A DNA stretch of 64,000 nt from Pseudomonas putida (GCF_002906855.1 NZ_MINI01000048.1:1178001-1242000), one strand, 5' to 3'; numbered from the stretch's first letter, positions 35,088 to 44,963 are shown. The notes: a model not told the origin generated them from the sequence alone. Made by a program: numbers and translations.

Positions 35088-35405
35088 ATGAATGCACTCG
35101 AACGCCCCCTGCCCCGCAGCGATGCCTGGGCCGCCAGCGCCAGCCACAGCACCGTACGCTATCGCCTGCAGGCCGAAGCCGAGCCGGATACCCTGTGCCG
35201 GGTGCTCAACCTGTTTGCCTTGCAGTTCCTCACGCCGCACAGCGTGCAGGTCAGCCAGCAGGAAGACTGGCTCGACATCGAGGTCGCCATCGGCGGGTTG
35301 AGCTGGCACCGGGCGCAAGTGATTGCGCAAAAACTGCGCAATCTGGTGTGTGTCGGAGAGGTGAGCCTGGAAAACCTGGCGCGATTGGAGTTGGCGGTGA
35401 TCTGA
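35088..35405 (+). CDS. ACT-like small protein of unknown function
   Basis: The 105-residue protein contains TVRYRLQAEAEPDTLCRVLNLFALQ, which resembles the ACT fold start of acetolactate synthase small subunits (IlvM type), followed by a DWLDIEVAI strand and a helix. No catalytic partner gene is adjacent. The ATG at 35088 has GGAG at a good distance and is preferred over an in-frame GTG at 35052. It might bind an amino acid, and its divergent partner is an Lrp-family regulator, but the function is not known. Confidence 0.7.
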   Translation: MNALERPLPRSDAWAASASHSTVRYRLQAEAEPDTLCRVLNLFALQFLTPHSVQVSQQEDWLDIEVAIGGLSWHRAQVIAQKLRNLVCVGEVSLENLARLELAVI

Positions 35406-35504
35406 AGCCAGGCGGCGCAAAATCCCGAAATCCTTTCCCGAGCCTCGCTCCGCCAGGCACGGCTAGCCTTGACCCAGGACTCCCCCAAGGCACGGACGCC
35501 GCCG

Positions 35505-37181
35505 ATGTTCACTCTCAACGAGCAATCCCTCGATCTCAAAAGCCTGCTGGATGCCTTGCAGGCCGACCAGCGCCTGACCGCCACCGATTCATGCCAGGTT
35601 CGCGAACAAGCGTCCCGTTACAGCGCTCACCACCCGCTTGAAACCATCGCGGCCCTGGGCCTGGAAGATCGCTGCCAGCCTGGCCAGCTGCTGAACCTGG
35701 ACGCCCTCTGCCAATGGCTGGCACAAAAGGTCGGCCAGCCTTACTTGCGCATTGACCCCATGCAACTCGACCTGGCCCAGGTCAATGGCCTGATCTCCCC
35801 AGCCTTCGCGCAACGCCACGGCATCCTGATCGTGGCCAACGACGCCAACGCCATCACCGTGGCCAGTGCCGAACCCTACCAACAGCTGTGGCAGGCTGAC
35901 CTCGCGCGTAGCCTGGGCAAACCGATCCGCCGCGTGCTGGCCAGCCCGCTGCAGATTCGCCAACTGGGCCAGTCGCTGTTTCGCCTGGCCCACTCGGTAC
36001 AAGGTGCGCAGCACCAGCAAGCAACCAGCCTGGGCGAGCTCGAGCACTTGCTTGAGCTCGGCAAACGGCAAGCAGAGGCAACGGCCGATGACGCGCACAT
36101 CGTGCATATCGTCGACTGGCTGCTGCAGTACGCCATCGAGCAACGCGCCAGCGATATCCATCTGGAGCCACGCCGTGATCAAGGCCACCTGCGCTACCGC
36201 ATCGATGGTCTGCTGCACACGGTCTACGCCTTCCCGGCCAGTGTCACCCTGGCCGTGGTCAGCCGCCTGAAACACCTGGGCCGCATGGATGTAGCCGAAA
36301 AGCGCCGCCCGCAGGACGGTCGGGTGAAGAGCAGCCTGCCAGGCGGCAGCGAAGTTGAGCTGCGCCTTTCGACGCTGCCGACGCCCTTTGGTGAAAAACT
36401 GGTGCTGCGCTTGTTCGACCCGCGCCAGTTGCAGGAGGACTTCGATCAATTGGACCTGGAGGGCGAGCCACTGGCCCAATGGCAAACGCTGCTGCAGCGC
36501 CGCCAAGGCATCCTGCTGGTCACCGGGCCTACCGGTTCCGGCAAGACCAGCACGCTCTACGCCAGCCTCAAGCAGCTGGCCACCCCGCAGGTCAACTTGT
36601 GCACCATCGAAGACCCGATCGAGCGGCTGGAGCCGGCGTTCAACCAGATGCAGGTGCAGCCAGCCCTGGGCCTGGGCTTTGCCGATGGCGTACGCACCCT
36701 GCTACGCCAGGACCCGGACATCATCATGATCGGTGAAATCCGCGACCGCGAGACCGCACTGGTGGCGGTTCAGGCTGCGCTCACCGGGCACCTGGTGCTC
36801 TCGACGCTGCACACCAATGACACCTGTAGCGCCATTACCCGTCTGCTTGAGCTGGGTGTGGCCGATTACCTGATCCGGGCGACCCTGGTCGGGGTCATGG
36901 CCCAACGCCTGGTGCGCTTGCTCTGCCACGCCTGCCAGGGCCGCCCATCGAACGATCCATGCCAAGTCTGTCGAGGCACCGGCTACCTTGGCCGTACCGG
37001 CTTGTTCGAACTGCTGATCCCGAGCGAAAGCCTGCGTGCACGGATAGGCACCTGCAACGATCTGGCCGAGCTGCAACGGCAGGCTCTAGCTGAAGGGTTA
37101 CAGGATTTACGCAGCTGTGGGGAGGCAAAAGTGGCCCGTGGGCTGACCCGTTCCGAGGAGGTGCTACGGGTCTGTTCGTGA
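35505..37181 (+). CDS. GspE/PilB-type secretion ATPase (orphan)
   Basis: The 558-residue protein has an N-terminal MshEN/GspE-N-like region, then the secretion ATPase core: Walker A GPTGSGKTS, Asp box TIEDPIE, Walker B IIMIGEIRDRET, His box LSTLHTNDT, and a C-terminal four-Cys zinc segment (LLCHACQ...CQVCRGTGY). Such ATPases drive type II secretion or pilus assembly from the cytoplasmic face. No other gsp or pil gene is in the window, so it must work with a system elsewhere. The ATG at 35505 is preferred over an in-frame TTG at 35469. Confidence 0.88.
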   Translation: MFTLNEQSLDLKSLLDALQADQRLTATDSCQVREQASRYSAHHPLETIAALGLEDRCQPGQLLNLDALCQWLAQKVGQPYLRIDPMQLDLAQVNGLISPAFAQRHGILIVANDANAITVASAEPYQQLWQADLARSLGKPIRRVLASPLQIRQLGQSLFRLAHSVQGAQHQQATSLGELEHLLELGKRQAEATADDAHIVHIVDWLLQYAIEQRASDIHLEPRRDQGHLRYRIDGLLHTVYAFPASVTLAVVSRLKHLGRMDVAEKRRPQDGRVKSSLPGGSEVELRLSTLPTPFGEKLVLRLFDPRQLQEDFDQLDLEGEPLAQWQTLLQRRQGILLVTGPTGSGKTSTLYASLKQLATPQVNLCTIEDPIERLEPAFNQMQVQPALGLGFADGVRTLLRQDPDIIMIGEIRDRETALVAVQAALTGHLVLSTLHTNDTCSAITRLLELGVADYLIRATLVGVMAQRLVRLLCHACQGRPSNDPCQVCRGTGYLGRTGLFELLIPSESLRARIGTCNDLAELQRQALAEGLQDLRSCGEAKVARGLTRSEEVLRVCS

Positions 37182-37270
37182 GCAAAAAACCCTTGTATTC
37201 AAGGAACTTACGCCCATTTTGCGGGATCAAAACGACCATTCCCAACCCTCACCCTTCGAGGTGTTTCATC

Positions 37271-37585
37271 ATGCGTCTCAAAACTGCCATCGCAGCTGCT
37301 GCCCTGCTTTCGCTGCCTGTTGGCTCTGCCATGGCCGATACCTTCTGGCGTAACGTAATGACTTCCGGCGCCACCACGGCGTCGAGCTACATCACTTCGC
37401 ACGACCACAAGCTGGTGCTCGCGGCACAGGATGACGCCGGCAGCTTCGTCGCCAGCGAGGGCGCGATTCGCGGGCCGTTCCTGGAGCAGGCACTGCAACA
37501 GGTGCGTGCCGAGAACCCAGGGATGCAAGCCTCGGACATGGATCTGGCCAACGCCATCCTGGCCAAGAACGCGGTAGCTGAGTAA
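37271..37585 (+). CDS. DUF2388 family secreted protein
   Basis: The 104-residue protein has a clear signal peptide (MRLKTAIAAAALLSLPVGSAMA) and then the DUF2388 core (FWRNVMTSGATTASSY, KLVLAAQDDAGSFVAS, LEQALQQVR). Many pseudomonads encode several copies. It should be periplasmic or secreted. The function is unknown. Confidence 0.9.
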   Translation: MRLKTAIAAAALLSLPVGSAMADTFWRNVMTSGATTASSYITSHDHKLVLAAQDDAGSFVASEGAIRGPFLEQALQQVRAENPGMQASDMDLANAILAKNAVAE

Positions 37586-37588
37586 GGC

Positions 37589-37615
37589 CTGGGGCGCTCT
37601 GCGCCCCCAGTTTTT
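37589..37615 (+). terminator. Terminator after the DUF2388 gene
   Basis: CTGGGGCGC and GCGCCCCCAG pair with one bulged base around TCT and are followed by TTTTT. The T-run touches the gcvP stop codon on the other strand. Confidence 0.8.
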
Positions 37616-40488
37616 CAGCGGTAAGCCTCTACCGGCACGCAAGCACAGAACAGATTCCTGTCCCCATACACGTTGTCGACCCGGTTCACCGCTGGCCAGT
37701 ACTTGTGCAGGCGCACATGGGCACTGGGCGCAACCGCCTGCTCCAAGCTATAAGGCCGATTCCAGGGTGCCAGCACATCGGCCAGGGTATGCGGCGCATG
37801 CTTGAGCGGGTTGTCTTCCGCAGGCCAGTTCCCCTCCTGCACCTCGGCAATCTCTGCGCGAATCGCCAGCATCGCTTCGACGAAGCGATCCAGCTCGGCT
37901 TTCGACTCGCTTTCGGTGGGCTCGACCATCAAGGTCCCCGGCACCGGGAATGACATGGTCGGGGCATGGAAGCCATAGTCCATCAGGCGCTTGGCGACGT
38001 CCTCCTCGGTAATGCCGGTCTGCGCCTTGAGAGGGCGCAGGTCGAGGATGCATTCGTGCGCCACGCGCTGGTTGCGCCCGCGGTACAGCACCGGGAACGC
38101 ACCGCCAAGCTGGCTGGCCAGGTAGTTGGCCGAGAGGATCGCCACTTCGCTGGCATCAGCAAGCTGCGGACCCATCATGGCGATGTACATCCAGCTGATC
38201 GGCAGGATGCTCGCGCTGCCCCAGGGCGCGGCGCTGACCGCAGTGTTGTTCGGATCCAGGCCGGGAACGGGTACGACCGGGTGGCTGGCGACGAACGGCT
38301 TAAGATGAGCGCGGATGCCGATTGGCCCCATGCCTGGGCCGCCACCGCCATGGGGGATGCAGAACGTCTTGTGCAGATTCATGTGCGAAACATCGGCACC
38401 GATATCCGCAGGTCGCGCCAGGCCGACCTGAGCGTTGAGGTTGGCACCATCCATGTACACCTGGCCGCCGTGCTGGTGGACCACCTCGCAAATCTCGCGG
38501 ATGCCTTCTTCGTACACACCATGGGTCGAGGGATAAGTGACCATCAGGCACGACAGCCTGGCCCCGGCGGCATGTGCCTTGGCCTTGAGGTCTTCGAGGT
38601 CGACGTTGCCAGCATCATCGCAATCGACAATCACCACCTCCATGCCCGCCATCTGCGCCGAGGCCGGGTTGGTGCCATGTGCCGACGATGGGATCAGGCA
38701 CAGCGTGCGCTGAGGCTCATGACGGCTGCGGTGATAACGGGTGATGGCCATGAGCCCGGCGTATTCACCCTGGGCGCCGGAGTTGGGTTGCATGCAGATG
38801 GCATCGAAGCCGGTAATGGCGCACAACCAGCCTTCCAGTTCATCGATCATTGCCTTGTAGCCGGTGGCCTGTGCGGCGGGCGCAAAGGGGTGAAGCTGGG
38901 CGAAAGCAGGCCAGGTGATGGGGATCATTTCGCTGGTGGCGTTGAGCTTCATGGTGCAAGAGCCGAGCGGGATCATCGACTGGTTCAGTGCCAGGTCCTT
39001 GTTTTCCAGCTGCTTGAGGTAGCGCAGCATCTCGGTTTCACTGTGGTGCAGGTTGAACACCGGGTGGCTGAGGAACGGCGTGCGGCGCACCAGCGCAGCG
39101 GGGATGCCTTCGGGCAGCGCGTGCTGGTCGAGCGCGGCGATATCCAGGCCGTGATCGACACCCAGGAAAATATCGAACAGCCGCAGCACGGTGGCTTCGT
39201 TACAAGTTTCGTCCAGGCTCACGCCCAGATGGCCGCGCCCCAGAATGCGCAGGTTGATGCGGGCGGCCTCGGCACTTTCGATGATCGCCGCCTGAGCGCC
39301 GCCGACGTCCAGGGTCAAGGTGTCGAAAAAGTGCTGGTTGACGCGCTTGATGCCTTTGGCCTCAAGGCCTGCAGCCAGCACGAAGGTCAGCCGATGCACC
39401 CGCTGAGCGATGCGTTGCAGGCCTTGCGGGCCGTGATACACCGCATAGAAACTGGCGATGTTGGCCAGCAGCACCTGGGCGGTGCAGATGTTGGAGTTGG
39501 CCTTTTCCCGGCGGATATGCTGCTCGCGCGTCTGCAGGGCCATGCGCAGAGCCGTGTTGCCACGAGCATCGCGGGATACGCCAATGATGCGCCCGGGCAT
39601 CGCCCGCTTGTAGTCGTCACGGCAAGCGAAGTAGGCCGCGTGCGGGCCACCGTAGCCCATCGGTACGCCGAAGCGCTGGGTCGAACCCAGCACCACATCG
39701 GCTCCGAGCTCACCGGGCGGAGTCAGCATCACCAGACTGAGCAGGTCGGCGGCCACACAGGCCACGGCCTGCTGGGTGTGCAACTGGTCAATCAATGGCC
39801 GCAGGTCGCGCACTTCGCCGTGAGTGTCCGGGTATTGCAGCAGGGCACCGAATACCTGATGTTTGGCAAGGTTGTCCACAGTGTCGATGATCAGCTGGAA
39901 ACCGAAGCCTTCCGCGCGGGTTTTCAGTACCGACAAGGTCTGTGGGTGGCAGTGCTGGTCGGCAAAGAAGGCGTTGCTCTGGTTGCGCGCCACTCGCTTG
40001 GCCAGGGCCATGGCTTCGGCACCGGCCGTGGCTTCATCGAGCAACGAGGCATTGGCCAGGGCAAGCCCGGTGAGGTCGATGACCATCTGCTGGAAGTTGA
40101 GCAGCGCCTCCAGACGGCCTTGGGCGATTTCCGGCTGATAGGGCGTGTAGGCGGTGTACCAGCCGGGGTTTTCCAGCACATTGCGCAGGATGACCGTGGG
40201 CGTGACGGTGCCGTGGTAACCCATGCCGATGAGGCTGGTCCACACCTGGTTCTGCTCGGCGTAGCCGGCGAGCTTGGCCAACGCAGCCTGTTCATCCAGG
40301 GCCGGCGGCAGGTCGAGGGCGCGGTTGAAGCGGATGCCTGGCGGCACGGTCTGCTCGATCAGCTCGCTGCGGCTGTTGAGGCCGAGGGTGCTGAGCATTG
40401 CCTGCTGCTCCGAGGCATCGGGCCCCAGGTGGCGGCGCAGGAATGGGTTGAGCTCTTGCAGTTGATGCAGGGATGGCGACTGGGACAT
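37615..40488 (-). CDS. gcvP: GcvP, glycine dehydrogenase (decarboxylating), P protein
   Basis: The 957-residue protein is a full-length fused P protein. The PLP lysine is Lys707 in MNLHKTFCIPHGGGGPG, followed by the characteristic Gly-rich loop. It decarboxylates glycine and passes the aminomethyl group to lipoylated GcvH. It is the last of three gcv genes, separated from gcvH by 197 bases filled with REP repeats, unlike the short gap between gcvH and gcvT. Confidence 0.97.
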   Translation of the reverse strand: MSQSPSLHQLQELNPFLRRHLGPDASEQQAMLSTLGLNSRSELIEQTVPPGIRFNRALDLPPALDEQAALAKLAGYAEQNQVWTSLIGMGYHGTVTPTVILRNVLENPGWYTAYTPYQPEIAQGRLEALLNFQQMVIDLTGLALANASLLDEATAGAEAMALAKRVARNQSNAFFADQHCHPQTLSVLKTRAEGFGFQLIIDTVDNLAKHQVFGALLQYPDTHGEVRDLRPLIDQLHTQQAVACVAADLLSLVMLTPPGELGADVVLGSTQRFGVPMGYGGPHAAYFACRDDYKRAMPGRIIGVSRDARGNTALRMALQTREQHIRREKANSNICTAQVLLANIASFYAVYHGPQGLQRIAQRVHRLTFVLAAGLEAKGIKRVNQHFFDTLTLDVGGAQAAIIESAEAARINLRILGRGHLGVSLDETCNEATVLRLFDIFLGVDHGLDIAALDQHALPEGIPAALVRRTPFLSHPVFNLHHSETEMLRYLKQLENKDLALNQSMIPLGSCTMKLNATSEMIPITWPAFAQLHPFAPAAQATGYKAMIDELEGWLCAITGFDAICMQPNSGAQGEYAGLMAITRYHRSRHEPQRTLCLIPSSAHGTNPASAQMAGMEVVIVDCDDAGNVDLEDLKAKAHAAGARLSCLMVTYPSTHGVYEEGIREICEVVHQHGGQVYMDGANLNAQVGLARPADIGADVSHMNLHKTFCIPHGGGGPGMGPIGIRAHLKPFVASHPVVPVPGLDPNNTAVSAAPWGSASILPISWMYIAMMGPQLADASEVAILSANYLASQLGGAFPVLYRGRNQRVAHECILDLRPLKAQTGITEEDVAKRLMDYGFHAPTMSFPVPGTLMVEPTESESKAELDRFVEAMLAIRAEIAEVQEGNWPAEDNPLKHAPHTLADVLAPWNRPYSLEQAVAPSAHVRLHKYWPAVNRVDNVYGDRNLFCACVPVEAYR

Positions 40489-40580
40489 GTCGACGCTCTC
40501 TTCCTAGACCAGGTCTCATGGAGACTTATAAGTCTAGGAAGGATTGCCGATTCTGCGGGGAATCTTGCGTTTGCAGGCCC

Positions 40581-40674
40581 GGCCCTTTCGCGGGGCGAGC
40601 CCGCTCCTACAAGTCATAGACAGCCCCGCGAGCGGATGCTGTCCCTGTAGGAGCGGGCTTGCCCCGCGAACCAG
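40581..40674. repeat. Pair of REP elements between gcvH and gcvP
   Basis: CTTTCGCGGGGCGAGCCCGC with CTCCTACA, then the opposite-facing TGTAGGAGCGGGCTTG followed by CCCCGCGAA, form an inverted pair about 90 bases long inside the gcv gene run. Confidence 0.92.
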
Positions 40675-40685
40675 GCGACGCGGTC

Positions 40686-41069
40686 TTACTCGCCGATCAG
40701 TGCCTGATAGCCAGCAGCGTCCAACAGCTTGTCCAGCTCCGACTTATCGCTTGGCTTCAGCTTGAAGATCCACGAATCGTAAGGTTCTTCGTTGAGCAGC
40801 TCCGGGCTATCCGCCAGTTCTTCGTTGACCGCGATCACTTCACCGGCAACCGGGGCGTAGATGTCGGAGGCAGCCTTGACCGACTCGACCACGCCGGCAG
40901 CGTCGCCAGCGCCGAACACCTTGCCGACTTCGGCCAGCTCGACGAACACCACGTCACCCAGTGCTTGCTGGGCGTGGTCGCTGATGCCGACGGTGACGGA
41001 GCCATCAGCTTCCAGGCGCGCCCACTCGTGGCTTTCGGCGAAACGCAGGTCGGCGGGGATATTGCTCAT
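40686..41069 (-). CDS. gcvH: GcvH, glycine cleavage H protein
   Basis: The 127-residue lipoyl-domain protein has the lipoylation lysine at Lys65 in VVESVKAASDIYAP. It shuttles the aminomethyl group between GcvP, GcvT and the L protein. It starts with FAESHEWARLEADG, typical of GcvH. It lies 48 bases after gcvT. Confidence 0.97.
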   Translation of the reverse strand: MSNIPADLRFAESHEWARLEADGSVTVGISDHAQQALGDVVFVELAEVGKVFGAGDAAGVVESVKAASDIYAPVAGEVIAVNEELADSPELLNEEPYDSWIFKLKPSDKSELDKLLDAAGYQALIGE

Positions 41070-41117
41070 GTCTTGAATTCCTCGTTTGGGTCAGCGGTTC
41101 GGCCCGCCGTTGAATGT

Positions 41118-42200
41118 TCAGATCAAAATCTTGCCATGGCGCACGAAGGTCGGTTTGACCACCCGCACCGGGTACCATTTACCGCGGATTTCGACCTCGG
41201 CGCGGTCCCCGGTCGCCATGGGCACGCGCGCCAAGGCGATGGATTTGCTCAGCGTAGGCGAGAAACTACCACTGGTGATCTCCCCTTCGCCAATCCCGGC
41301 TACACGCACCACCTGGTGGGCACGCAAAACGCCGCGTTCTTCCAGCACCAGGCCAACCAGTTTTTCCTGCACACCCCGCTCGATTTCCGCCAACAGGCTG
41401 GTACGGCCGACGAAGTTGCGCGCAGCCGGCTCCCAGGCAATAGACCAGCCCAGGTTAGAGGTCAGCGGGGTGTGGCTTTCATCGATATCCTGGCCGTACA
41501 GGTTCATGCCCGCTTCCAGACGCAGCGTGTCGCGCGCGCCCAGGCCGCTCGGCGCGATGCCGGCGCCAACCAGGTCGTTGAAGAACGCTACGGCCTCATC
41601 ACCCGGCAGGATGATTTCCAGGCCGTCTTCACCGGTGTAGCCAGTGCGGGCGATGAACCAGTCACCTTCGGCAATACCTTCGAACGGGCGCAGTTCACGG
41701 ATCAGCGCGGCGCGGGCCGGGGTCAGCAGCGCGGCGACTTTCTCGCGGGCATGGGGGCCCTGGATGGCGAGGATGGCGAGGTCAGGGCGAACGTCGAACG
41801 TGACGCTGAAACCGGCACTCTGCACCTCCAGCCAAGCGATGACCTTCGCCCGAGTGGCCGCGTTGGTGACCAGGCGGTAGCCGCTTTGGGTGCGGTAGAC
41901 GATCAGGTCGTCGATGACTCCGCCGTCTTCGCTGAGCAACGGGCTGTACAGCGCCTTGCCGGTGCCGTCGAGACGGGCCACGTCGTTGGCCAGCAGACGT
42001 TGCAGCCAGCGTGTGGCGTCGTCGCCGGTGATGTCGATGACCGTCATGTGGGAAACATCGAAGACACCGCAGTCGCTGCGCACCTGATGGTGCTCCTCGA
42101 CCTGCGAGCCATAGTGCAGCGGCATGTCCCAGCCGCCGAAATCGACCGTCTTGGCACCGAGCGCCAGGTGCAAGTCGTACAAAAGCGTGCGCTGTCCCAT
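41118..42200 (-). CDS. gcvT: GcvT, aminomethyltransferase
   Basis: The 360-residue T protein has GGWDMPLHYGSQ near the start, DVSHMTVIDITG, and GARDTLRLEAGMNLYGQDID, which line the folate site. It transfers the one-carbon unit to tetrahydrofolate and releases ammonia. The ATG at 42200 was chosen because GGAG precedes it and it begins the family alignment (LYDLHLALGAKTVDFGGW). An inverted repeat TGACG/CGTCA lies upstream at 42241-42256. Confidence 0.97.
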   Translation of the reverse strand: MGQRTLLYDLHLALGAKTVDFGGWDMPLHYGSQVEEHHQVRSDCGVFDVSHMTVIDITGDDATRWLQRLLANDVARLDGTGKALYSPLLSEDGGVIDDLIVYRTQSGYRLVTNAATRAKVIAWLEVQSAGFSVTFDVRPDLAILAIQGPHAREKVAALLTPARAALIRELRPFEGIAEGDWFIARTGYTGEDGLEIILPGDEAVAFFNDLVGAGIAPSGLGARDTLRLEAGMNLYGQDIDESHTPLTSNLGWSIAWEPAARNFVGRTSLLAEIERGVQEKLVGLVLEERGVLRAHQVVRVAGIGEGEITSGSFSPTLSKSIALARVPMATGDRAEVEIRGKWYPVRVVKPTFVRHGKILI

Positions 42201-42323
42201 GGGTTTCTCCTTCCGGGCGTGGCGAAGCGGCGGCGGTCGATGACGTTTAATCGTCAGCTCTTCTTGTAGGACCCGCCGCGCGAATGCCGCGCATTGTAGC
42301 CGCAAGGGCGCAAGCTGGCATCC

Positions 42324-43946
42324 TCAGTGACTGTGACCCGGACGCCGAGCGGAACGGCGAATCAGCCCGATGACCGGCAGCAGCCCTACCAGCACCAAGG
42401 TCAGCGCCGGCAACGAGGCGCGCGCCCATTCGCCTTCGCTGGTCATCTCGAACACCCTGACCGCCAGTGTGTCCCAGCCAAACGGGCGCATCAGCAAGGT
42501 GGCGGGCATTTCCTTGAGCACGTCGACGAACACCAGCAACGCAGCGCTCAAAGCCCCGGGCACCAGCAGCGGCAGATACACCTTGAAAAACAAACCCACG
42601 CCACCGACGCCAAGACTGCGCGAAGCCTCCGGCAATGAGGGCCGAATACGCTCCAGGCTGCTCTCCAATGGGCCATAGGCCACGGCGATGAAACGCACCA
42701 GATAAGCCAGCAGCAAGGCGGCCAGGCTGCCCAGCAGCAGAGGCTTGCCCGCACCGCCCAACCAGGTCGACAGCGGAATGACCAGCTGATTATCCAGATA
42801 ACTGAACGCCAGCATGATCGACACTGCCAGCACCGAGCCGGGCAAGGCATAGCCCAGGTTGGCCAGGCCAACGCCGGCACGAATGCCGCCCGTCGGCGCC
42901 TGACGGCGGGCGAAGGCCAGCAGCAGGGCCACGCAAACGGTGATCAGAGCGGCCATGCCGCCCAGGTACAAGGTATGCAGCACCAGGCCGACATACCGAT
43001 CGTCCAGATCATGCCGACCGCGCTGCCAGAACCACACCAGCAACTGCAGCAGCGGAATGACAAATGCGCAGGCGAACACCAGCAGGCACCAGCCGCTGGC
43101 GAGTAGCGCTTTGACCCCACGCAAGTGATAGAGCGCCTGCCCACGCGGGCGCTCGTTGCCACTGCGGGTTGCGCCGCGGGCGCGGCGCTCGCCGTACAGC
43201 ACCAGCATCACCGCCAACAGCAGCAGGCTGGCCAGCTGGGCCGCGCTGGACAGGCTGAAGAAGCCGTACCAGGTCTTGTAGATGGCCGTGGTGAAAGTAT
43301 CGAAGTTGAACACCGACACTGCACCGAAATCGGCCAGGGTCTCCATCAGCGCCAAGGCGATGCCCGCACCAATCGCTGGCCGCGCCATCGGCAGGGCCAC
43401 CCGCCAGAAGGCTTGCAGGGGCGACAGGCCCAGTACCCGCGCGGCCTCCATCAAGCCCTTGCCCTGGGCCAGGAATGCCGTGCGCGCCAGCAGGTAGACG
43501 TAGGGGTAGAACACCAGCACCAGGACGATGATCACCCCACCGGTCGAGCGTACCCGCGGCAGGCGCATCGGCCCGAACACTTCGCGCAGGGCGCTCTGTA
43601 CCGGGCCGGAAAAATCGAGCAGGCCGACGAAGACGAAGGCCAGCACGTAGGCAGGGATGGCGAACGGCAGCATCAGCGCCCAGTCGAGCCAGCGTCGGCC
43701 GGGGAACTCGCAGAGGCTGGTCAGCCAGGCCAGGCTGACGCCGAGCAGGGTGACGCCGATCCCGACGCCGACCACCAAGGTCGCGGTATTGCCCAACAGG
43801 CGACCCATCTGGGTGTCGAGCAGGTGCGACCAGATCTGCAGGTCGATGGACTGCCATGACAGCAACAGCACGCTCAGGGGCAGGAGGACCAGGGCGGCTG
43901 TCAGGGTGACCGGGAGGTACCAGCGGCGCTCGGAGGTGTGGGGCAA
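42324..43946 (-). CDS. Ferric-iron ABC transporter fused permease (FbpB/HitB-like)
   Basis: The 540-residue protein has about twelve transmembrane segments in two tandem halves, each with an EAA-type loop (LMEAARVLGLSPLQAFWRVALPMARP and LPEASRSLGVGGVGLFFKVYLPLLVP). That double architecture is typical of FbpB/AfuB/HitB iron permeases. It is preceded by the binding-protein gene 15 bases upstream. The ATPase gene (FbpC) is not adjacent. Confidence 0.92.
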   Translation of the reverse strand: MPHTSERRWYLPVTLTAALVLLPLSVLLLSWQSIDLQIWSHLLDTQMGRLLGNTATLVVGVGIGVTLLGVSLAWLTSLCEFPGRRWLDWALMLPFAIPAYVLAFVFVGLLDFSGPVQSALREVFGPMRLPRVRSTGGVIIVLVLVFYPYVYLLARTAFLAQGKGLMEAARVLGLSPLQAFWRVALPMARPAIGAGIALALMETLADFGAVSVFNFDTFTTAIYKTWYGFFSLSSAAQLASLLLLAVMLVLYGERRARGATRSGNERPRGQALYHLRGVKALLASGWCLLVFACAFVIPLLQLLVWFWQRGRHDLDDRYVGLVLHTLYLGGMAALITVCVALLLAFARRQAPTGGIRAGVGLANLGYALPGSVLAVSIMLAFSYLDNQLVIPLSTWLGGAGKPLLLGSLAALLLAYLVRFIAVAYGPLESSLERIRPSLPEASRSLGVGGVGLFFKVYLPLLVPGALSAALLVFVDVLKEMPATLLMRPFGWDTLAVRVFEMTSEGEWARASLPALTLVLVGLLPVIGLIRRSARRPGHSH

Positions 43947-43961
43947 GATGCTGTTCTCGAC

Positions 43962-44963
43962 TCAGTTCCAGCCGGCCCGATCCATCAGGCGAATGGCCTC
44001 GGCCTGACGCTTGCCGGCCACTTCCACTGGAATGCTGTCAGCCTTGAAGCTGCCCCAGGCTGCCACTTCTTCCGACGGTTTGACCTTCGGGTTGGCCGGG
44101 AACTCTTGGTTGATGTCGGCGAACAGCTTCTGCGCCTCCTCGCCAGTCATCCACTCGACCAGCTTCTTGGCGGCTTCCGGGTGCGGTGCATGCTTGGTCA
44201 GGCCGATGCCCGACAGATTGACGTGCACGCCACGATCACCCTGGTTGGGCCAGAAGATCTTGACCGGCAGATTCGGGTTCTGGGCATGCAGGCGGCCGTA
44301 GTAGTAAGTGTTGACCACGCCCACATCGCACTGGCCGGCTTCGATGGCCTGGATCACCGAGTTATCGTCGGAGAACACATCGGTGGCCAGGTTGCCGACC
44401 CAGCCTTTGACGATCTGCTCGCTCTTGGCCTCGCCGTGGTTCTCGATCAGCGTGGCGGTCAGCGACTGGTTGTACACCTTCTTCGCGGTGCGCAGGCACA
44501 GGCGGCCTTCCCAGTGCTTGTCGGCGAGGGCTTCATAGGTGGTCAGCTCGGCCGGCTTGACTCGCTCGGTGGAGTAGACGATGGTCCGTGCACGCAGGCT
44601 CAGGCCGGTCCAGTCATGGGACGAAGCGCGGTACTGCGGGGGGATGTTCTGGTCGATGATGTCCGACTTGATCGGCTGCAGGATCCCCATCTGCTCAGCT
44701 TGCCAGAGGTTGCCGGCATCGACGGTGAGCAGCAGGTCAGCCACACCGTTTTCGCCCTCGGCCTTGATGCGCTGCATCAACGGGGCTTCCTTGTCGGTGA
44801 TGAACTTGACCTTGACCCCGGTCTTGGCGGTGTAGGCATCGAATACCGGCTTGATCAGCTCGTCGATGCGCGAGGAGTACACCACCACTTCGTCGGCCGC
44901 CTGGGCAGTGCCGCCGAACAGGGTCAGGGCCAGGGCGGCTAGTAGGGGCTTGCGTGGCAACAT
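43962..44963 (-). CDS. Ferric-iron periplasmic binding protein (FbpA/HitA-like)
   Basis: The 333-residue product has a signal peptide ending GTAQAADE, the start VVVYSSRIDELIKPVFDAY, and the VNTYYYGR segment with the adjacent tyrosines that bind iron in FbpA-type proteins. It should deliver Fe3+ to the permease encoded 15 bases downstream. The ATG at 44963 has GAGGAG upstream. A Fur-like sequence lies about 35 bases before the start. Confidence 0.92.
   Translation of the reverse strand: MLPRKPLLAALALTLFGGTAQAADEVVVYSSRIDELIKPVFDAYTAKTGVKVKFITDKEAPLMQRIKAEGENGVADLLLTVDAGNLWQAEQMGILQPIKSDIIDQNIPPQYRASSHDWTGLSLRARTIVYSTERVKPAELTTYEALADKHWEGRLCLRTAKKVYNQSLTATLIENHGEAKSEQIVKGWVGNLATDVFSDDNSVIQAIEAGQCDVGVVNTYYYGRLHAQNPNLPVKIFWPNQGDRGVHVNLSGIGLTKHAPHPEAAKKLVEWMTGEEAQKLFADINQEFPANPKVKPSEEVAAWGSFKADSIPVEVAGKRQAEAIRLMDRAGWN

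Noticed and set aside
37966..40650. Long open frame antisense to gcvP
   Set aside because: The composition is that of a reverse-complement shadow and it covers a well-identified gcvP gene.
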